A DNA stretch of 64,000 bases from CAVVNP01 sp963800235 (GTDB lineage: Bacteria > Actinomycetota > Acidimicrobiia > Acidimicrobiales > Iamiaceae): contig CAWDAD010000001.1 in assembly GCA_963800235.1 (NCBI GenBank), forward strand, positions 1,674,001 to 1,738,000, given 5' to 3'. Positions within the stretch are counted from its first letter, which is position 1. The number at the start of each line of letters is the position of its first letter. A program made the translations under genes and the position numbers. The notes under the pieces are model-generated. The model was given only the letters and a program-made list of their open reading frames with translations. It was not told where the DNA came from and ran no database searches. Shown here in pieces: positions 1 through 8,888 of this stretch.

Positions 1-58
1 ACCAACCAGGTGAGCACCTGACCCGACCCGGGCCGCTCTGGGTCGCCCCGGGCCGCCG

Positions 59-1411
59 CTACCGGTCCCGCAGGGCGCGACGGCCCTGCCAGAGGATCCA
101 GGCGGCCCGGTCGTCGGACGTCTCGAAGCCGAAGGTGGCGGTGCGGACCGTCCCCAGGTTGTCGAGGGTGACGACGGCGTCGGGGGCGACGAAGCCGCAG
201 GTCACCGGTGGATCGGCCGGGGGGCGCCACCCGTCGGGGACGTCCTCCCGCTGCGAGGAGGCGACCACCAGCGTGTCCGGCGCGTCGCCCTCGGTCACGG
301 TCAGGTCGGCGAAGGGGTGCAGGTACCGACCGACGAACCGGGAGCGGTCGACGTGCACCGACGGGTCGGGCTCGGGGTCGCGCTCGGCCAGCCGGGCGCA
401 CCGCTCGAGGGTCCACCGGCGGATCGCCTGGTTCACGACCGCGCCGTTGGTGGCGTTGCACAGCGACACCACCGCCAGGTCGCGCTCCGGCACGATCACC
501 AGGTCGCTCAGGTAGCCGACGGTCAGCCCGCCGTGGCCCATGGTCGTGGCTCCGTCGACCTCGCCCACGTGCCAGTCGAGGGCGATCGACTCCCACCGGT
601 CGGCGGTCACCACCGGGGTGTGCAGCCGGTCGAGCGACTCCTGGGAGAGCAGCCGGGTGCCGTCGTCGGCGACGCCGGTCCGCTGGAACCGGCACCACGC
701 CAGCAGGTGCTCGACCGAGGCGATCAGCCCGGCGGCGGCCCGGTCCGTGGGGCCCATCTCCCACCCGGGCTGCCACCCGGCGTTGCGCAGGACCCGGGCG
801 GTGCCATCCAGCACCCAGTGGGGGGCGAACACGGAATGGGTGATGGCCCGGTCGGCGGTGAAGGTGGCGGTCCGCATGCCCAGCGGCCGCAGCAGCCGGT
901 CGGTCACGAACCGGTCGAACGACTGCCCCGACACCGCTTCGATCACCGCCCCGGCGATCGAGAAGCCGGCGTTGCTGTAGCTGAACCCCTCGCCGGGCGG
1001 GAACAGCCGCCGGGCATCGGCCAGCGACCCCAGGTCGTCGCTGCGACCGACGAAGAGGTGGTCGCCGTCGAAGCCGACCTGGTGGCTCAGGGTGTGCTCG
1101 ACGGTGATCTCGTCGAACGGCAGCCCGGTCTCCGGACCCAGGTGGGGCAGGTGCCGCGAGATGGGGTCGTCGAAGGCCACCTCGCCCTGCTCGACCAGCA
1201 GCGCCACCGCCGCGCCGGTGAAGGTCTTCGTGATCGAGGCGACCTGGGTCAAGGTGTCCGGGCCGACCGGCAGCGGGTGCTCGACGTTGGTCACACCGTG
1301 GGTCACCACGTGGGAGCGGCCGCCGTCGAGCACCCCGACGGCGACCCCGGGGACGCCGTGCTCGGCCGCCGTCGCCGCCACCACCTCGGCCAGGTCGTCC
1401 TCGAAGCCCAT
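59..1411 (-). CDS. Beta-lactamase-family (S12) serine hydrolase
   Basis: A 450-residue penicillin-binding/beta-lactamase-fold hydrolase, probably an esterase or D-aminopeptidase-like enzyme rather than a true lactamase. The three motifs of the family are intact: SITK (Ser59, Lys62), YSN inside FSYSNAGF in the middle, and HGG inside MGHGGLTVGY near the C-terminus. There is no signal peptide, so it is probably cytoplasmic. The frame stays open upstream without similarity; I start at the ATG at 1411 because the family-like sequence begins there. The next gene upstream ends 10 bp away on the same strand, so the two may be cotranscribed. The substrate cannot be read from the sequence. Confidence 0.85.
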   Translation of the reverse strand: MGFEDDLAEVVAATAAEHGVPGVAVGVLDGGRSHVVTHGVTNVEHPLPVGPDTLTQVASITKTFTGAAVALLVEQGEVAFDDPISRHLPHLGPETGLPFDEITVEHTLSHQVGFDGDHLFVGRSDDLGSLADARRLFPPGEGFSYSNAGFSIAGAVIEAVSGQSFDRFVTDRLLRPLGMRTATFTADRAITHSVFAPHWVLDGTARVLRNAGWQPGWEMGPTDRAAAGLIASVEHLLAWCRFQRTGVADDGTRLLSQESLDRLHTPVVTADRWESIALDWHVGEVDGATTMGHGGLTVGYLSDLVIVPERDLAVVSLCNATNGAVVNQAIRRWTLERCARLAERDPEPDPSVHVDRSRFVGRYLHPFADLTVTEGDAPDTLVVASSQREDVPDGWRPPADPPVTCGFVAPDAVVTLDNLGTVRTATFGFETSDDRAAWILWQGRRALRDR

Positions 1412-1421
1412 GGGCGTGACG

Positions 1422-2468
1422 CTACGGCGGTGGGAGGGCGCCGCTCGGCGGAGCGCCGCCCGCCTCGGCGGCCCCTCGGCGCCGCAGCATGGCGGCGATG
1501 TCGAACAGCTTGGCGGTCTGCGAGCTGGTGGCCAGCAGGGTGCCGTCGGGGCTCCAGAGGTGGCCGACGCCGTACCCGTAGCCGTCGACGGCGGCGTGGG
1601 CCTGCAGGTCGAGCAGCACCCACTCGGTGTCGACCAGCCGGGCGATGCGGATCGAGTTGTCGAGGCTGGTGCCCGCTCCGACCGCCCCGGCCGCCCGGCA
1701 CACGGCCAGCGGCACCATGTCGCCCAGGAACCCGAGCTTGGCCGCCGTCGTCGCCGTCTCGTCGAGGACCCGGGCCCAGAGCAGCACCTGGCCGCCGACA
1801 CCCGGCACCGCTCCGCGGCCGGCGGGGTTCCCCGGTTGCCTGCCCGTCGCACCGACGCCGCCGTCGTCGGCCCGTTCGACCGGCTCGTCCTCGATGCGGA
1901 GCGCCTCGCGGTAGTCGGTCATCCGGTGGTGCCCGGCTCGGCTCATCGCCTCGGCCATGACCCCGCCGGGCCCGAGGTGCGGCGGGCACTCCTCGGGCGG
2001 GCGGACCGCCGGCATGACGACCCCGGTCCCGGTGATGCCGCCGGGGCGGCCGGTCGCTGCGGAACCCACCGCCTCGAACACCACCCGGTCCCCGACGGTC
2101 CCCCGCACCTGCAGCTGGTCGATGTAGCCACCCCGCGCCCCGAAGGTCGCCTGCAGGTCGACGCGCTCGCCGGCCTCGGCCGACGCCACGAACTGCACCG
2201 TCGCCCACAACGCCGGACGGTCGCTGGCCCGCTCGAGCATGGCCAGCGCCGCCGCCAGCGCGGTGCCGCCGAACAGCGCCCCGTCGGGCCGGCACAGGTC
2301 CGGGGCCAGCACGAAGGAGGTCCGACACGGGTCCTCGGTCGGCTCCAGGCCGAGCAGCCGCCGGTCGAGCGAGCGGCGGGCGCCGCCGACCGGATCGCTC
2401 GGAGCGGTCGCCCGGGCCGCGTCCTCGGGCCCGGCCGGTCCGCCCGCCGGTGGCGGCACGTCGTTCAC
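1422..2468 (-). CDS. Acyl-CoA thioesterase family protein (double hotdog)
   Basis: A 348-residue protein resembling TesB-type acyl-CoA thioesterases, which hydrolyse acyl-CoA to free acid and CoA. The N-terminal half contains the hotdog helix region GALFGGTALAAALAMLERA followed by strands, and the C-terminal half ends with HLWSPDGTLLATSSQTAKLF, like the usual TesB C-terminus. A GTG start is assumed. It lies just upstream of the serine hydrolase on the same strand. Family assignment is good; chain-length preference and pathway are unknown. Confidence 0.75.
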   Translation of the reverse strand: MNDVPPPAGGPAGPEDAARATAPSDPVGGARRSLDRRLLGLEPTEDPCRTSFVLAPDLCRPDGALFGGTALAAALAMLERASDRPALWATVQFVASAEAGERVDLQATFGARGGYIDQLQVRGTVGDRVVFEAVGSAATGRPGGITGTGVVMPAVRPPEECPPHLGPGGVMAEAMSRAGHHRMTDYREALRIEDEPVERADDGGVGATGRQPGNPAGRGAVPGVGGQVLLWARVLDETATTAAKLGFLGDMVPLAVCRAAGAVGAGTSLDNSIRIARLVDTEWVLLDLQAHAAVDGYGYGVGHLWSPDGTLLATSSQTAKLFDIAAMLRRRGAAEAGGAPPSGALPPP

Positions 2469-2578
2469 GACCGCGCCCCGACCGGGAGGCTCGACGAATG
2501 CGGACGCAGCAGGCTCGCTCGGCGCATCGGGGCACCCTACGGCCCGCTGCGCCGGACCTCAGCCGACGGCGCCGGGCC

Positions 2579-3052
2579 TCAGCCGACGGACAGCTTCGCC
2601 AGGTGGTCGAGCGAGCGGGTCAGGTGCTCGGGTGGGAACGGCGGGAAGGCGATGTGCTCCCGGATCACGTCGGGCACGGCCGACCAGTCGTAGGTGAGGG
2701 TCACCGTCGTGCTCGACGGCCCGGCCGGCGCCAGGTCGTAGCGCCAGGCCCACTCGCCGAACCCGAGCTCGCCGTCCTCGCCGTACTGGCCCGGCTTCCA
2801 GCCGATGGCGCTCGGCGCGTCGAGCACCTCGACCCGGTTGGCCATCTCGTAGTCCCCGTCCGGGTGGTTCTGGTGGTACATCGCCATCCGGAAGACCTGC
2901 CCCGGCTCGGTCAGCGGCTCGGGGTCGAGGGCCTCACGCAGCCAGCCCGTCCCGTCGATGTCGACGTGGGCCGCCGGGTCGGCGAGGACGGCGAACACGT
3001 CCTCCACCGGGGCGTCGATGGTCGTGGTCACGCTGATGCTCTCGTCGGCCAT
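2579..3052 (-). CDS. SRPBCC (START-like) family protein
   Basis: A 157-residue protein with a polyketide-cyclase/START-like fold. It opens with the typical strand and helix ISVTTTIDAPVEDVFAVLAD and closes with the long helix LTRSLDHLAKL. Such proteins form a hydrophobic cavity for small ligands; no catalytic residue can be assigned. A strong Shine-Dalgarno (AGGAGGAGG) lies 4-5 bases before the ATG. It is transcribed divergently from the SDR gene at 3222. Confidence 0.75.
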   Translation of the reverse strand: MADESISVTTTIDAPVEDVFAVLADPAAHVDIDGTGWLREALDPEPLTEPGQVFRMAMYHQNHPDGDYEMANRVEVLDAPSAIGWKPGQYGEDGELGFGEWAWRYDLAPAGPSSTTVTLTYDWSAVPDVIREHIAFPPFPPEHLTRSLDHLAKLSVG

Positions 3053-3106
3053 GGGGCCTCCTCCTGGTGCGCGGCGCCCGGGTCCGGGGCCTCGGTTCTG
3101 GGTCCT

Positions 3107-3116
3107 GTCCTAGGAC
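3107..3116. promoter_or_regulatory. Short palindrome in a divergent intergenic region
   Basis: The perfect 10-bp palindrome GTCCTAGGAC lies midway in the 169-bp gap between the divergent SRPBCC (-) and SDR (+) genes. A regulator site is possible, but no adjacent regulator gene or clear promoter hexamers support it. Confidence 0.25.
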
Positions 3117-3221
3117 GTCCCGTGTGGCACCAACTCATCGGCGGACCTCGGGGCGGTCGGCGCCGCGGTTCGAACGGCGACGGGGTAGAACACCGAACCA
3201 CGCGACGGAAGGGACCTGCAC

Positions 3222-4154
3222 GTGAAGAGCCTGGACCGCAAGGTCGTCGCCCTCACCGGCGCCGCATCGGGCATCGGACGCGCGCTGGCCGTGGAGCTGG
3301 CCGGTCGCGGTGCCCGCCTGGCCCTGGCCGACGTCGACGAGGCCGGCCTGGCCGAGACCGACGGTCTGCTCGGCACGAACGGCCGGGCCGAGGGTGCCGA
3401 CGGCGCCGGAGACGAGCGCCGCGTCACGACCCACCTGGTCGACGTCGCCGACCGGGACCGCATGCGGGCGTGGGCGGCCGAGGTGGTCGAGGCCCACGGC
3501 GGGGTCGACGTGATCGTCAACAACGCCGGCGTCGCCGGGTCCGGCCGGATCGAGGACATCACCTACGAGCAGTTCGACTGGGTCTTCCACATCGACTTCT
3601 ACGGCGTGCTCTACGGCACCAAGGAGTTCCTGCCCCACCTGCGCCAACGACCCGAGGGCCACATCGTCAACATCTCGAGCGTCAACGCCTTCGTCCCGTT
3701 CCCCGGCAACGGCCCCTACAACTCGGCCAAGCACGCGGTGAAGGGCCTCAACCAGACGCTGCAGCAGGAGCTGGCCGGAACCGGCATCCACGTCACCTCG
3801 GTCCACCCCGGCGGCATCAAGACCAACATCGTGCGGGGCTCACGCCAGTTCTCGCCGTTGATCGAGGGGGCTCCCGGCGACATCGAGAAGGCGGCCGAGG
3901 AGTTCGACCGCATCGCCTCGACCACCTCCGAGGAGGCGGCCCGCACCATCGTCCAGGGGATCCTGAAGGACAAGCAGCGGGTGCTGGTCGGAACCGACGC
4001 CCACCTGATCGACGTCCTCGTCCGCCTGTTCCCCCAGCGCTTCTCCAACGCCACCGGGCGGATCATGATCCGAGGCCAGCAGCGCGCCGCCCGGGATGCG
4101 GCCCCGGGTGGTGGCCGTCGTCGGCGCCGTTCGGCCCGACGGCGATCTGGCTGA
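3222..4154 (+). CDS. SDR family NAD(P)-dependent oxidoreductase
   Basis: A 310-residue classical short-chain dehydrogenase/reductase. The N-terminal Rossmann motif is TGAASGIG, followed by NNAG at the end of strand 4. The catalytic Ser lies in NISSVN and the Tyr-Lys pair is YNSAK. The C-terminal extension (last ~40 residues, Arg-rich) is longer than in typical 250-residue SDRs and resembles the fatty-acyl or steroid SDRs of actinobacteria. The GTG start has GGAAGGGA about 8 bases upstream. The substrate is not predictable. Confidence 0.88.
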   Translation: MKSLDRKVVALTGAASGIGRALAVELAGRGARLALADVDEAGLAETDGLLGTNGRAEGADGAGDERRVTTHLVDVADRDRMRAWAAEVVEAHGGVDVIVNNAGVAGSGRIEDITYEQFDWVFHIDFYGVLYGTKEFLPHLRQRPEGHIVNISSVNAFVPFPGNGPYNSAKHAVKGLNQTLQQELAGTGIHVTSVHPGGIKTNIVRGSRQFSPLIEGAPGDIEKAAEEFDRIASTTSEEAARTIVQGILKDKQRVLVGTDAHLIDVLVRLFPQRFSNATGRIMIRGQQRAARDAAPGGGRRRRRSARRRSG

Positions 4155-4201
4155 GCGGTCGCAGCAGCGGGTCCTGGCCTCGTCGGTCCCGAGGCGGTGG
4201 G

Positions 4202-4231
4202 TTGACATGCGAACGCACGTTCGTCTATGAT
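4202..4231 (+). promoter_or_regulatory. Sigma-70-type promoter with embedded SOS (LexA) box
   Basis: TTGACA at 4202-4207 and TATGAT at 4226-4231 are separated by 18 bp, a near-consensus vegetative promoter. The spacer holds CGAAC-GCAC-GTTCG at 4210-4223, an exact match to the Gram-positive/actinobacterial LexA consensus CGAAC-N4-GTTCG. It drives the HNH gene whose ATG is at 4387, leaving a leader of about 150 bases. LexA bound there would block both hexamers, so DNA-damage induction is predicted. Confidence 0.85.
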
Positions 4232-4386
4232 GAAGGGACCAGCTTCGACCAGCGACCCATCGGCGGCCGGTCCTGGAAGCCGAAGCGGCTCGGTCCTCGG
4301 GGACCCGTTCCAACCAGTGTGCTCGTGGCCGGCGACCGGTTCGCTTGCCGCGTCCTCGAGCGACGTCCTGCGACGGGAGGTGACCA

Positions 4387-5757
4387 ATGGCGGGTGCTGC
4401 GGGGTTGTGCGCGCGGCAGGGCCCGACGGGTGAGACGCCGACGGCGTGCCCGCCGGGACGGTCCGCCTCGCCCTCACCGGGCGCGGCCGCGCGGTCGTTC
4501 CGGGCGGTGCGCGACGACCTGGCGACGCTGCTCGGCTCGCTCGACGCGTCGCTTCTGGCTGGCTCGGATGCTCGGGCGGCGCTCGACGCGGTGCTCGAGG
4601 CCGAGAAGCTGCTGGGTGGGGCGCGCCTGTTGCTGTCGGCTCGGGTGGCCGAGACGCGGGCGTGGGGTGGCGACGGCGCCCGGTCGTTCGAGGACTGGTT
4701 GACGTCGAGGACGGGCGGGTCGTTCGGGGCGGCCCGGCGCGATGCCGAGACCGCCGAGTCGTTGGGGCGGCGGACGGGTCTCGCCGACGCGTTGCGGCAG
4801 GGGGCGCTGTCCACCGACCAGGCGGCCGAGGTGGCGTCGGCGGCGACGGCCGACCCGGCCAGCGAGGGTGAGCTGGTCGAGCGCGCCAAGGGCGAGACGT
4901 TGCGCCAGACCCGCCAGCGGGCCGAGCGGGTCAAGGCCGCCGCCCGGTCGGCGGAGCAGGACGCGGCGAGGGCTCGTCGTCAGCACGCCGCCCGGCAGGT
5001 GCGCTTCGGCACCGATGCCGAGGGGTGCGCCACGCTGCTGGCCTCGGGGCCGCCGGGGGCGGTGGCCGAGGTCCGCGCCGAGCTCGAACGCCGGGCCCAG
5101 GGCATCTTCACCGCGGCCTACGCCGAGGGGCGCCGGGAGCCGGCCGCCGCCTACGCCTTCGACGCGCTGGTCGAGATGGCGCGACGGTCCCGCACCGGCG
5201 GCCCGGGCGCCGGCGGCTCCGGCGGCTCCGGCGGCGACGACGGCGGTGACGACCATCGGGCGCCGAGGCCCAAGACGGCGGTGTCGGTCATCGTCGACCT
5301 GCCCGCCCTGCGACGCGGCAGCCTGCAACCCGGCGAGCGGTGCGAGATCCCCGGCGTCGGCCCCGTACCGGTGGCGTGGGCGGTCGAGCAGCTGGGCGAG
5401 GCCACGCTGCGGCTGTTCCTGCGCCACGGCGGCGACCTCCGCTCGATGGCGACCACCTCTCGCGCGCCGACCGAGCACATGAAGATCTGCCTCGAGGTCC
5501 TCCACGACGGCTGCGTCGTCTGCGGCAACCGCCACCACCTCGAGATCCACCACACCACCTCCGCCACCGGCTGGGCCGACACCCGCCGCACCCGCCTCAC
5601 CGAGCTCGCACCGCTCTGCGGCCACCACCACGACCTCCTCACCACCGCCGGCTGGACCCTCCGACCCGGCGACCCACCCTTCACCTGGACCCTGCACCCA
5701 CCGGGCCCACCCGGCCCCCGACGAGCCGATCCGCCCGGCCGGGTCGAGCCGCCGTGA
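4387..5757 (+). CDS. DUF222 / HNH endonuclease domain protein (13E12 repeat family)
   Basis: A 456-residue protein of the 13E12 repeat family. The N-terminal ~300 residues are the helical DUF222 region, with a Gly-rich stretch near 275. The C-terminal HNH nuclease domain carries CVVCGNRHHLEIHH, then LCGHHHDLL, giving the zinc-binding Cys pair and the His residues of an H-N-H site. The ATG at 4387 has an excellent ribosome site (GGGAGGTGA). Mycobacterial members are often found near SOS boxes, and this gene has a textbook one at 4210. The role is unknown; a damage-induced nuclease is likely. The C-terminal ~20 residues are Pro-rich. Confidence 0.88.
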   Translation: MAGAAGLCARQGPTGETPTACPPGRSASPSPGAAARSFRAVRDDLATLLGSLDASLLAGSDARAALDAVLEAEKLLGGARLLLSARVAETRAWGGDGARSFEDWLTSRTGGSFGAARRDAETAESLGRRTGLADALRQGALSTDQAAEVASAATADPASEGELVERAKGETLRQTRQRAERVKAAARSAEQDAARARRQHAARQVRFGTDAEGCATLLASGPPGAVAEVRAELERRAQGIFTAAYAEGRREPAAAYAFDALVEMARRSRTGGPGAGGSGGSGGDDGGDDHRAPRPKTAVSVIVDLPALRRGSLQPGERCEIPGVGPVPVAWAVEQLGEATLRLFLRHGGDLRSMATTSRAPTEHMKICLEVLHDGCVVCGNRHHLEIHHTTSATGWADTRRTRLTELAPLCGHHHDLLTTAGWTLRPGDPPFTWTLHPPGPPGPRRADPPGRVEPP

Positions 5758-5783
5758 CGGAGGCGGCGCGGAGGCGTCGCGCC

Positions 5784-6557
5784 TCAGGCATCGGCCGAGA
5801 GCACCACCCGGCGAAGGGGGATGCCGAGGGAACCGCCGACCCACGAGACGGCGAGACGGCGGGCGGCGACCACCCGGTGGTCGGGCACCCCGGGCAGGTA
5901 GAGCGAGTCGACCAGCCGTCGGGCGGCGTCCGCGTCGACCAGCGGCAGGGCGAAGCGTCGCTGCTCGTCGTCGACGATCCGCAACCCGGTTCCGGCCAGC
6001 GTGCGGTCGAGGCGAGCCAGCGCCCGGTCGTTGGGATAGGACAGCCGCGTCTGCCGGAGGCGCAGCAGCAGGCGGGCCCAGCGCACGTCGTCGCCGAGGG
6101 TCAGCGACCGCACGTTGCCGGGCAGCAGCACCGCGACCGTGCCACCGGCGGTGAGCACCCGGCCCATCTCCACGAGGCAGCGCCGGATCGGGTCGATCAG
6201 CATGAGCGCCATCGAGCAGGCGACCGCGTCGACGCAGCCATCGGCCAGCGGCAGGGCGCTGGCATCGCCGACCACGAGCGGGCGATCCCAGGAACGGGCG
6301 GCCACCCCCAGCTCGGCGGCCGAGCGGTCCAGACCCACCCACGGCCCCGACCACCCGGCGGCGAGCAGGGGTGCGCTGCCGCTGGCCACGTCGAGCAGGG
6401 TGGCATCGGCGGCCACGACGTCCAGCAGCCACCGATACGGGTCGGTCCCGTTCGAACGGGTGGCGCCGAGCACCGCCTCGGTGATCCCTGGGGCGTCGGC
6501 GTGGAAGCGCTCCAGGTAGGCGCGCCACCCACCGCGGTCCGGCTGCGATCGTGCCAC
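5784..6557 (-). CDS. Class I SAM-dependent methyltransferase
   Basis: A 257-residue protein. A weak motif I, LLDVASGSAPLLAAG (Ala-Ser-Gly-Ser in place of GCGTG), is followed by GLDRSAAEL (acidic end of strand 2) and DASALPLADGCVDAVACSMA (motif II/III region), the pattern of Methyltransf_11 proteins that alkylate small molecules. GTG start. It converges with the HNH gene (26-bp gap) and diverges from the ATP-grasp gene. The substrate is unknown. Confidence 0.78.
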   Translation of the reverse strand: MARSQPDRGGWRAYLERFHADAPGITEAVLGATRSNGTDPYRWLLDVVAADATLLDVASGSAPLLAAGWSGPWVGLDRSAAELGVAARSWDRPLVVGDASALPLADGCVDAVACSMALMLIDPIRRCLVEMGRVLTAGGTVAVLLPGNVRSLTLGDDVRWARLLLRLRQTRLSYPNDRALARLDRTLAGTGLRIVDDEQRRFALPLVDADAARRLVDSLYLPGVPDHRVVAARRLAVSWVGGSLGIPLRRVVLSADA

Positions 6558-6657
6558 CCCCCTGGTCCTATCGGCATCCGGCCGGAGACCCGATCACGCC
6601 TGACCACGTCGTCGGAGCATCCTGGCGGCGACCAGGCACCAGCCCTACCCTCCCCCG

Positions 6658-7845
6658 ATGCCTGCGACCCCCCGCACCGTCCTGGTCACGACCTCGCGGA
6701 TGCCGTTCGCGGTCGACGAGATCCGCATGCTCGGCGACGCCGGTGAGGTGGTCGTCGCCTCCGACACCTTCGGCGCCACGCCGGGGAGCCACTCACGGGG
6801 CGCGTCGCACCACATCGTCACCCGTCCGCCCACCCAGGAGCCCGAGGGGTTCGTCGACGACGTCATCGCCGCCGTCGAGCGCTTCGACGTCGACGTCGTG
6901 CTCCCGATGTTCGAGGAGGTCTTCTACCTCGCCGCCCACCGCGATCGCCTGGACGGGCAGGCTCGGCTCTTCTTCCCCGACCTCGAGGCGCTGACCCGGG
7001 TCCACGACAAGGTGTCGTTCGTCGACCTGTGCCGCAGCCTCGACCTACCGGTCGCCGAGTCCGTCGTCGCCACCTCCGACCAGGAGCTGGCCGACGCCCT
7101 CGGGCGGTGGGACCACTGGTTCGCCCGCGCCGCCTACGGGCGCGGCGGCCTGGACGTCCTCACCAACTCGGGGCCGCTCGACGATGACGGTGACGTCGCC
7201 GACGTCCACCCGACCCCCGAGAACCCGTGGCTCGTGCAGGAGTTCCTCGACGGGGTCGACCGCTGCAGCTGGAGCGTGGTTCGCGACGGCAGGATCGTGC
7301 TGCACTCGACCTACGAGCACCCGCTCGAGATCGACGACCGCGGCGGCATCGTGTTCCAGTCGGTCGACGCCCCGGAGACCCTGGACGCCGCGCAGCGCAT
7401 CGCGAGCGAGCTGGGGTGGGACGGCCAGATCAGCTTCGACTTCCTGAAGACGCCGGACGGCGTCCACCACATGGTCGAGTGCAACCCCCGACCGACCGCC
7501 GGCTGCACCGTCGCCACCGCCGACGAGCTGCAGGCCGCGCTGTTCGGGCCGGTTCCCGACGAGCCGGTGGTCATCCCCGCCGGGCGGAAGGCCGCCATCA
7601 AGGTCGCGGTGCTGCGCGACATCGTCCTGCACCCGACCCGGGCCGCCGAAGACCTGCGGGCGGCCAGCGGTGCCGAGGGCGTCTACGAGCACCCCGACGA
7701 CCACCTCCCCCTGCTCTACACCGTCCTCTCGCTGCAGCACGTCCGCCAGTACCGCAAGGTCCTGGGCCTCGACAAGGCGTCGCGCGAGGACCTGGTGGCG
7801 GCGCAGTTCTTCGACGTCCTCTGGGACGGCACCCCCATCGGGTGA
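6658..7845 (+). CDS. ATP-grasp domain-containing ligase
   Basis: A 395-residue protein. The N-terminal ~120 residues form a Rossmann-like pre-ATP-grasp domain (VLVTTSRMPFAVDEIRMLG). The ATP-grasp fold follows, with the lysine-equivalent region around WFARAAYGRGG, PWLVQEFLDG for adenine contact, and ISFDFLKTPDGVHHMVECNPRPTAG containing the Mg-binding Glu and Asn. Such enzymes join a carboxylate to an amine or thiol with ATP. The DMT gene starts 11 bp downstream, so the product or substrate may be transported, but this is only suggestive. Confidence 0.8.
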   Translation: MPATPRTVLVTTSRMPFAVDEIRMLGDAGEVVVASDTFGATPGSHSRGASHHIVTRPPTQEPEGFVDDVIAAVERFDVDVVLPMFEEVFYLAAHRDRLDGQARLFFPDLEALTRVHDKVSFVDLCRSLDLPVAESVVATSDQELADALGRWDHWFARAAYGRGGLDVLTNSGPLDDDGDVADVHPTPENPWLVQEFLDGVDRCSWSVVRDGRIVLHSTYEHPLEIDDRGGIVFQSVDAPETLDAAQRIASELGWDGQISFDFLKTPDGVHHMVECNPRPTAGCTVATADELQAALFGPVPDEPVVIPAGRKAAIKVAVLRDIVLHPTRAAEDLRAASGAEGVYEHPDDHLPLLYTVLSLQHVRQYRKVLGLDKASREDLVAAQFFDVLWDGTPIG

Positions 7846-7855
7846 GCGCCACGCC

Positions 7856-8731
7856 GTGGCCCTGACGATCTCCCTCGCCCTGTTCGCGGCGCTGCTGTTC
7901 GCCGTGGCGGCGGTGCTCCAGCAGCGAGGCACCGCCGCCGTCGACGATCGCGACGCCCTCGGGGCGGGGATGCTGGCCTCCCTGGCCCGGCGACCGGTGT
8001 GGGCGGTGGGCATGGCGACCGACATCGCCGGCTTCGGCGTGCAGGCCTGGGCCCTGGCCAGCGGGAGCCTCCTCCTGGTGCAACCGCTGCTCGTCACCAC
8101 GGTGCTGTTCGCAATGCCCCTCGGGGCCTGGTCCGACCAGCGCGGCCTGACCAGCCGGGAGTGGATCTGGTCCGGGGTGCTCGTCGCCTCGCTCGTCGCC
8201 TTCGTCGTGCTCGGCCAACCCACCGCCGGCCTCGAGCGGCCTCCGTTCACGTCCTGGATCCCGGTCCTCGTGCTCAGCACGCCGGTGGTCGCCCTGTGCG
8301 TGCTCTCCGCCCGCTCGCTCCCCCACGGCACGCGCCGCTCGCTGTGCCTCGCCGTCGCCGCCGGCCTGCTCCTCGGGCTGTCGGCGCCGCTGACCAAGGG
8401 GGCGATCGAGGCGTTCTCCGACGGCTTCGGCGGCGGCCTCCTCACCTGGGAGCTGGCGGCGATGGCGCTGACCGCCAGCCTGGGGACCTTCTGGCAGCAG
8501 TCGAGCTACCAGGCCGGCGACGTGCAGACCAGCCTCCCCACCGTGTCGGTGCTCAAGCCCGTCGTGGCCATGGCGCTGGGCCTGACCGCCTACCAGGAGA
8601 CCCTGCAGATCGACGGGCCGGCCGACCTGCTGCTGATCGCTGCGCTGGCCGGCATGGTGGCGGCCACGGTCCGGCTCGGTCGGCTCGCCGCCCCGGCGCT
8701 CCAGGGTTCGCCCAGCCCCGCCCGCGCCTGA
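7856..8731 (+). CDS. DMT-superfamily transporter
   Basis: A 291-residue integral membrane protein with about ten hydrophobic segments, starting with LTISLALFAALLFAVAAVL and including the EamA-like motif QQRG after helix 1. I choose the GTG at 7856 because hydrophobic sequence starts there; the frame stays open upstream only as the shadow of the ATP-grasp gene. It follows the ATP-grasp gene by 11 bp and is probably cotranscribed. The C-terminal tail is short and cytoplasmic. Substrate unknown. Confidence 0.75.
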   Translation: MALTISLALFAALLFAVAAVLQQRGTAAVDDRDALGAGMLASLARRPVWAVGMATDIAGFGVQAWALASGSLLLVQPLLVTTVLFAMPLGAWSDQRGLTSREWIWSGVLVASLVAFVVLGQPTAGLERPPFTSWIPVLVLSTPVVALCVLSARSLPHGTRRSLCLAVAAGLLLGLSAPLTKGAIEAFSDGFGGGLLTWELAAMALTASLGTFWQQSSYQAGDVQTSLPTVSVLKPVVAMALGLTAYQETLQIDGPADLLLIAALAGMVAATVRLGRLAAPALQGSPSPARA

Positions 8732-8808
8732 GCGCGCGCCGTGGTCCCGGGAGCGTCCGACCACGACCGCTCGGGTCACGAACGCCGTGGTCGACGATCG
8801 CATATGCC

Positions 8809-8837
8809 TTGACGGTTATATAGCTGATCAGTAACGT
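8809..8837 (+). promoter_or_regulatory. Promoter of the arsR-type/SRPBCC operon
   Basis: TTGACG (8809-8814) and TAACGT (8832-8837) are 17 bp apart, 52 bp before the regulator ATG. The AT-rich spacer ends in the palindrome CTGATCAG (8824-8831), a plausible autoregulatory operator for the downstream ArsR-family protein. Confidence 0.55.
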
Positions 8838-8888
8838 GCCGGTCCCCGGAACCAGTCGACCGACGGACCCCCGGGGAGAGGAGCACGG

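Noticed and set aside
59..1852. Longer N-terminal extension of the first serine hydrolase beyond 1411
   Set aside because: The upstream part is Arg/Pro/Ser-rich shadow of the thioesterase gene and overlaps it in antisense-like composition.
6447..6460. Perfect palindrome CCCGTTCGAACGGG
   Set aside because: It lies inside the methyltransferase coding sequence and does not have the CGAAC-N4-GTTCG spacing of a LexA box.
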